Positions 61,534 through 64,000 of a stretch of 64,000 bases of DNA are shown here, piece by piece. The translations under genes and the position numbers were made by a program. Source of the DNA: Actinocatenispora sera (GTDB taxonomy: Bacteria > Actinomycetota > Actinomycetes > Mycobacteriales > Micromonosporaceae); assembly GCF_018324685.1 (NCBI RefSeq), contig NZ_AP023354.1:992001-1056000 (forward strand). The letters are read 5' to 3'. The notes under the pieces are model-generated. The model worked only from the letters and a program-made list of their open reading frames with translations, was not told the DNA's origin and ran no database searches. The first letter of the stretch is position 1; each line of letters starts with the position of its first letter.

Positions 61534-61709
61534 CGGGCATCCGTCGCCGAGCCGGTCCCGTTGCAGACGACGCAAGGGCGCTTCGCCCACGTCGAGGCTT
61601 GCTCCGAGCCGAGCCGGTCGGTGACCACGGCCCGCATCGGGCGTTCGTACTTCCAGCCCCTACCGCCACAGGACTGGCAGGTACCGCGTGAGGCATTGGA
61701 TTCGGTCAT
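61530..61709 (-). CDS. 59-residue double CxxCxGxG zinc-ribbon protein
   Basis: The product reads MTESNASRGTCQSCGGRGWK, then YERPMRAVVTDRLGSEQAST, WAKRPCVVCNGTGSATDAR. The two CxxCxGxG units (CQSCGGRG, CVVCNGTG) are exactly the DnaJ zinc-finger half-sites and together can bind one zinc. Such mini-proteins occur in actinomycete plasmids and AICEs and are easily missed because of length. The stop overlaps the next start (ATGA). A TACGTT box six bases before ATG 61709 suggests leaderless transcription divergent from the XRE gene. Function unknown. Confidence 0.75.
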   Translation of the reverse strand: MTESNASRGTCQSCGGRGWKYERPMRAVVTDRLGSEQASTWAKRPCVVCNGTGSATDAR

Positions 61710-61741
61710 AGCGGCAACGTATGGTCACGGTGCAGGAACAA

Positions 61742-61760
61742 CCCGGAATACTTTTCCGGG
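61742..61760. promoter_or_regulatory. Palindromic operator in the divergent XRE/zinc-ribbon promoter
   Basis: CCCGGAA-TACTT-TTCCGGG is a 7-bp perfect inverted repeat in the 85-base gap between the divergent genes, framed by an outer GGCAAC (61713) ... GTTGCC (61764) pair. It is the obvious binding site for the XRE protein. Confidence 0.65.
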
Positions 61761-61794
61761 GTCGTTGCCGGACAGCCTTGCGGGACGGTGGAGT

Positions 61795-63018
61795 GTGCCG
61801 GACGCGCCAGACACGTTGACGATCGGCGAGCGCATCGCGTGGAAGCGCCGTCGGCGCGGCATGTCCCAGGGTGTGCTGGCCGGGCTCGTCGGCCGTACCG
61901 ACGACTGGCTGAGCAAGGTCGAGAACAACAAGATCCACCTCGACCGGCTTTCGGTTCTGCGCTCCCTTGCCGACTGCCTGGACGTCAGCGTCGGCGATCT
62001 GCTCGGCGAGCCAACGATGATGCAGTGGTCGCCGGACAGCGGTACCCGTACCGTCCCGGCCCTCCGCGAAGCATTGCTCGACTACCGCCAGCTGTCCCCG
62101 TTCCTGTCGACCGCCGACGACGAGCCTGTTGCGCTACCGGTGTTGAAGTCCAGCGTCGACGACGTCAGGACCGCCTACCAGGAGTCGCAGTTCGGGTACG
62201 TCGTCAACCGCCTGCCGGCCGTGCTGTCCGACGCGCAGACCGCGGTACGCAGCTCGACCGGCGACGACCGCGACCACGCCCGCCAGGCGCTCGCCCTCAC
62301 GTACCAGGCAGCTGCGACCCTATTGACGAAGCTCGGCGAGACCGACCTCGCGTGGATCTCCGCCGAACGCGGCTTCCATCTCGCCCAGGACGCCGGCAAC
62401 CCCGTCGTACTCGGTTCCCTGTTCCGATCGCTCACGCATACGCTGCTCGCCACCGGCCGCTACGCCGACGCCGTCCGCCTGGTCGAAGACGCCGCCAACT
62501 TCCTCGAACCCGGCCTCAACAAGGCGACCCCGACCTACCTGTCGGTGTACGGAACACTGTTCCTCACCGGATCCGTCGCCGCCTCCCGCAGCGACAACCG
62601 AGCCGCCGCGCAGACCTTCCTCACCGAAGCAGACTCCGCAGCCCACCGCATCGGCCAGGACGCCAACCACCTGTGGACCGCCTTCGGCCCAACCAACGTC
62701 GCCATTCACCGCGTGCAAGCCGCACTCGAACTCGGCGACGTACAGGTAGCGATCGACCTCGCCCCCGGCGTCGACACGTCCAGCCTCCCGGCCGAACGCC
62801 GCGCACGGCACGCCATCGAGACCGCCCGCGCGTACAACGCGTGGAACCGCACCGACGACGCCATGACCGCGCTGCTCGACGCGGAGCAGTTCGCACCCGA
62901 GCAGATCCGGTACCACGCCGCGAGCCGCAACCTCGTCCGCACGTGGGTACGCCGCAGCAGAGGCACGCCGAGCCACCAACTCACCGGCCTCGCCCGTCGG
63001 ATGCAGGTCGCCGAGTAG
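61795..63018 (+). CDS. XRE-family regulator with TPR-like C-terminal domain
   Basis: The 407-residue protein has an N-terminal Cro/C1 helix-turn-helix (LTIGERIAWKRRRRGMSQGV, LAGLVGRTDDWLSKVENNKI, LDRLSVLRSLADCLDVSVGD) and about 300 residues of TPR-like helices (ARQALALTYQAAATLLTKLG, TDLAWISAERGFHLAQDAGN, RYADAVRLVEDAANFLEPGL). Large XRE-TPR proteins are common in actinomycetes and often sense peptides. GTG 61795 is the best start; GGAG is too close, so initiation may be leaderless or from the in-frame TTG 61765. It is followed, 19 bases later, by the NUDIX gene; AICE activators (Pra-like) occupy this place. Confidence 0.85.
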   Translation: MPDAPDTLTIGERIAWKRRRRGMSQGVLAGLVGRTDDWLSKVENNKIHLDRLSVLRSLADCLDVSVGDLLGEPTMMQWSPDSGTRTVPALREALLDYRQLSPFLSTADDEPVALPVLKSSVDDVRTAYQESQFGYVVNRLPAVLSDAQTAVRSSTGDDRDHARQALALTYQAAATLLTKLGETDLAWISAERGFHLAQDAGNPVVLGSLFRSLTHTLLATGRYADAVRLVEDAANFLEPGLNKATPTYLSVYGTLFLTGSVAASRSDNRAAAQTFLTEADSAAHRIGQDANHLWTAFGPTNVAIHRVQAALELGDVQVAIDLAPGVDTSSLPAERRARHAIETARAYNAWNRTDDAMTALLDAEQFAPEQIRYHAASRNLVRTWVRRSRGTPSHQLTGLARRMQVAE

Positions 63019-63024
63019 CCCGCA

Positions 63025-63030
63025 TACCCT
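63025..63030 (+). promoter_or_regulatory. -10 box TACCCT of the NUDIX gene
   Basis: TACCCT, seven bases, then GTG 63038: leaderless geometry. The NUDIX gene may thus have its own promoter at the end of the XRE gene. Confidence 0.5.
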
Positions 63031-63037
63031 CGACCCT

Positions 63038-63508
63038 GTGACGACACCCGGACCGCACAACCCCACCCGCGCAGCGGCAGCAGCCGGAGCCCTCTTCACC
63101 GACGCCGAGGGCCGCATCATGATGGTGCGCGCCACCTACAAGGATTACTGGGACATCCCCGGCGGCTACGTCGAGCCCGGCGAGACCCCCTACGAAGCCT
63201 GCGTACGCGAAGTCGAAGAAGAACTCGGCATCCGCCCCACCATCGGCCGCCTCCTCGTCGCCGACTGGGCCCCCTCAGACCGCGACGGCGACAAAATCCT
63301 CTTCATCTTCAACGGCGGCCACCTCACCAACGAACAGCACGCCACTATCAAGTTCCAGGATGCGGAGATTGCTGAGTACCGATATGTCCATCTCGACCAG
63401 AACCGCGAGCTGACTCTTCCTCGGCTAGTCCTCAGGTTGGCTGCTGCGCAACAAGCAGTGACGTCAGGGGACACGAACTATCTCGAAAACGGCCACCCTC
63501 TTCAATAG
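63038..63508 (+). CDS. NUDIX hydrolase
   Basis: The 156-residue protein carries a complete Nudix box (GGYVEPGETPYEACVREVEE then ELGI) after AAGALFTDAEGRIMMVRATY. It should hydrolyse a nucleoside diphosphate linked to another moiety; substrate unknown. NUDIX genes recur in AICEs. After about residue 105 (63345 onward) the codons switch from almost all G/C-ending to mixed (ATTGCTGAGTACCGATATGT), although the frame and fold continue (IAEYRYVHLDQNRELTLPRL). This suggests a recombination joint within the gene. Confidence 0.92.
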   Translation: MTTPGPHNPTRAAAAAGALFTDAEGRIMMVRATYKDYWDIPGGYVEPGETPYEACVREVEEELGIRPTIGRLLVADWAPSDRDGDKILFIFNGGHLTNEQHATIKFQDAEIAEYRYVHLDQNRELTLPRLVLRLAAAQQAVTSGDTNYLENGHPLQ

Positions 63509-63647
63509 ATTACCGAGGTTTTCAATTGGTGAACTGCTCTACCGGCGGTTACGGAGAGGTCGGGACCATCCAGAGGACTGGACTCTCCGCCGCGATCACG
63601 GTAAAGTAAGCAGCCAAGCACACAGGGCTAGCACATTGGAGGCGACT

Positions 63648-64000
63648 GTGGCTGTTCGTGTCAATGTCGCTCCCACGATGCTCCGTTGGGCTCGCCGTCG
63701 AGCTGGCCAGAGTACCCATAGTCTGTCGGGCAAATTCCCGAAACTACCAGACTGGGAGACTGGGCGCGCAGTTCCGACAATGCGACAACTTGAGGAATAC
63801 GCGCGTGCTACCCATGCTCCGCTGGGGTTCTTCTTCCTATCTGAACCACCAACGGAAGAGTTGCCGGTGCACGACTTTCGAACGTTCGATAGCCAGGCCG
63901 TTCACACACCGACTCCCGACCTTCTCGACACCATTTACCTTTCCGAGCAAAGGCAAGAATGGTACCGCCACTTCGCCATCAGGAACGGCGAGCCTCGGGT
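63648..64000 (+). CDS. XRE + ImmA/IrrE-type metallopeptidase protein (C-terminus outside window)
   Basis: GTG 63648 follows GGAGGCGAC and opens a frame to the window edge (117 codons): VAVRVNVAPTMLRWARRRAG, LPDWETGRAVPTMRQLEEYA, RATHAPLGFFFLSEPPTEEL, PVHDFRTFDS. The HTH segment plus the xATHxPLGFFFL-PP-E-LPVxDFRT linker is diagnostic of proteins with an N-terminal XRE domain and a C-terminal ImmA/IrrE zinc peptidase (HExxH, not yet reached). Such genes are often followed by a DUF4411 PIN-like toxin. GC is clearly lower than the rest of the window. Probably a cargo toxin-antitoxin or phage-regulation module. Confidence 0.8.
   Translation, partial: MAVRVNVAPTMLRWARRRAGQSTHSLSGKFPKLPDWETGRAVPTMRQLEEYARATHAPLGFFFLSEPPTEELPVHDFRTFDSQAVHTPTPDLLDTIYLSEQRQEWYRHFAIRNGEPR

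Larger units (their letters stand above)
52195..64000. mobile_element. Actinomycete integrative and conjugative element (AICE, pSAM2-like), right end outside window
   Basis: Starting at a tRNA-Gly 3' end, the order is integrase, excisionase, RepSA-like initiator, DUF2637/Spd-type membrane protein, FtsK-like TraSA, small transfer-region genes, GntR/KorSA-like repressor, XRE regulator and NUDIX hydrolase. This is the module order of pSAM2-type AICEs. Genes are packed with 1-4-base overlaps. No second copy of the tRNA 3' end is found before 64000, so attR and possibly more cargo lie beyond. Base composition falls after about 63340. Confidence 0.9.

Noticed and set aside
63878-63889. TCGAACGTTCGA as a second LexA box
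   Set aside because: The half-sites touch with no 4-base spacer, and it lies inside the coding sequence of the XRE-ImmA/IrrE gene.
52195-64000. attR (second copy of the tRNA-Gly 3' end) inside the window
   Set aside because: Reading both strands from 52200 to 64000 I found no repeat of the tRNA 3' segment, so the element end is placed outside.

Overview
The window reads as chromosomal DNA from a high-GC actinomycete. Codon third positions are almost all G or C, many genes start with GTG, and TANNNT -10 boxes placed 6-8 bases before a start codon suggest frequent leaderless transcripts. Several families are actinobacterial specialities: DUF3151 near fba, MT0933-type small proteins, HspR with HAIR operators, and a pSAM2-like integrative element. 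A Micromonosporales member is my best guess from gene content; no rRNA or other phylogenetic marker is present to prove it.

Layout. 1-52 kb is chromosome. Left part: a divergent HxlR regulator/monooxygenase pair, DUF3151, an unusual histidine phosphatase, fba (class II aldolase), an AmmeMemoRadiSam B + radical-SAM pair, secreted and PHP-type hydrolases, a DedA protein, an ArsR regulator with its palindrome, LD-carboxypeptidase, pyrE, an SDR and two small membrane proteins. Centre: clpB (HAIR box upstream), a flavin monooxygenase/TetR/MFS cassette with a shared promoter box, a K+/H+ antiporter with its regulatory subunit, two MT0933-family proteins, and the dnaK-grpE-dnaJ-hspR operon (HAIR box upstream). 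Right part: a large membrane Fe-S oxidoreductase (EtfD-like), two CNNM/CorC-type proteins, an SDR, two tandem secreted amidases, an exonuclease/phosphatase-family protein, dcd, a winged-helix regulator coupled to an MFS exporter, a VOC protein behind a heptanucleotide repeat, a lactate-monooxygenase-like gene, and a PPOX-like gene under a perfect LexA-box palindrome. As I recall the M. tuberculosis map, the order resembles a rearranged Rv0321-Rv0384 region (dcd, EtfD, dnaK operon, fba/DedA, pyrE, clpB).

From 52.2 kb to the right edge the window holds most of an actinomycete integrative and conjugative element (AICE) next to a tRNA-Gly(CCC) gene. It carries tyrosine integrase, excisionase, RepSA-like HUH replication initiator, DUF2637/Spd-like membrane protein, FtsK/SpoIIIE-type TraSA translocase, several tightly overlapping small genes, a GntR (KorSA-like) repressor, an operon that includes a 59-residue double-zinc-ribbon protein, an XRE-TPR regulator with a palindrome in its divergent promoter, and a NUDIX hydrolase. 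The 3' end of the NUDIX gene and the final partial gene (XRE + ImmA/IrrE type) have visibly lower GC, suggesting a recently acquired cargo module that continues past the window. The far attachment site is not in view.

Most promising for new biology: the AICE right-hand cargo and its small orphan genes; the LexA-box PPOX operon; the mutually exclusive hairpins in front of the SDR at 40.2 kb; the (GGGCTGC)n array at 48.5 kb; the histidine phosphatase with QHG in place of RHG. Functions come from reading translated motifs; no database search was run.
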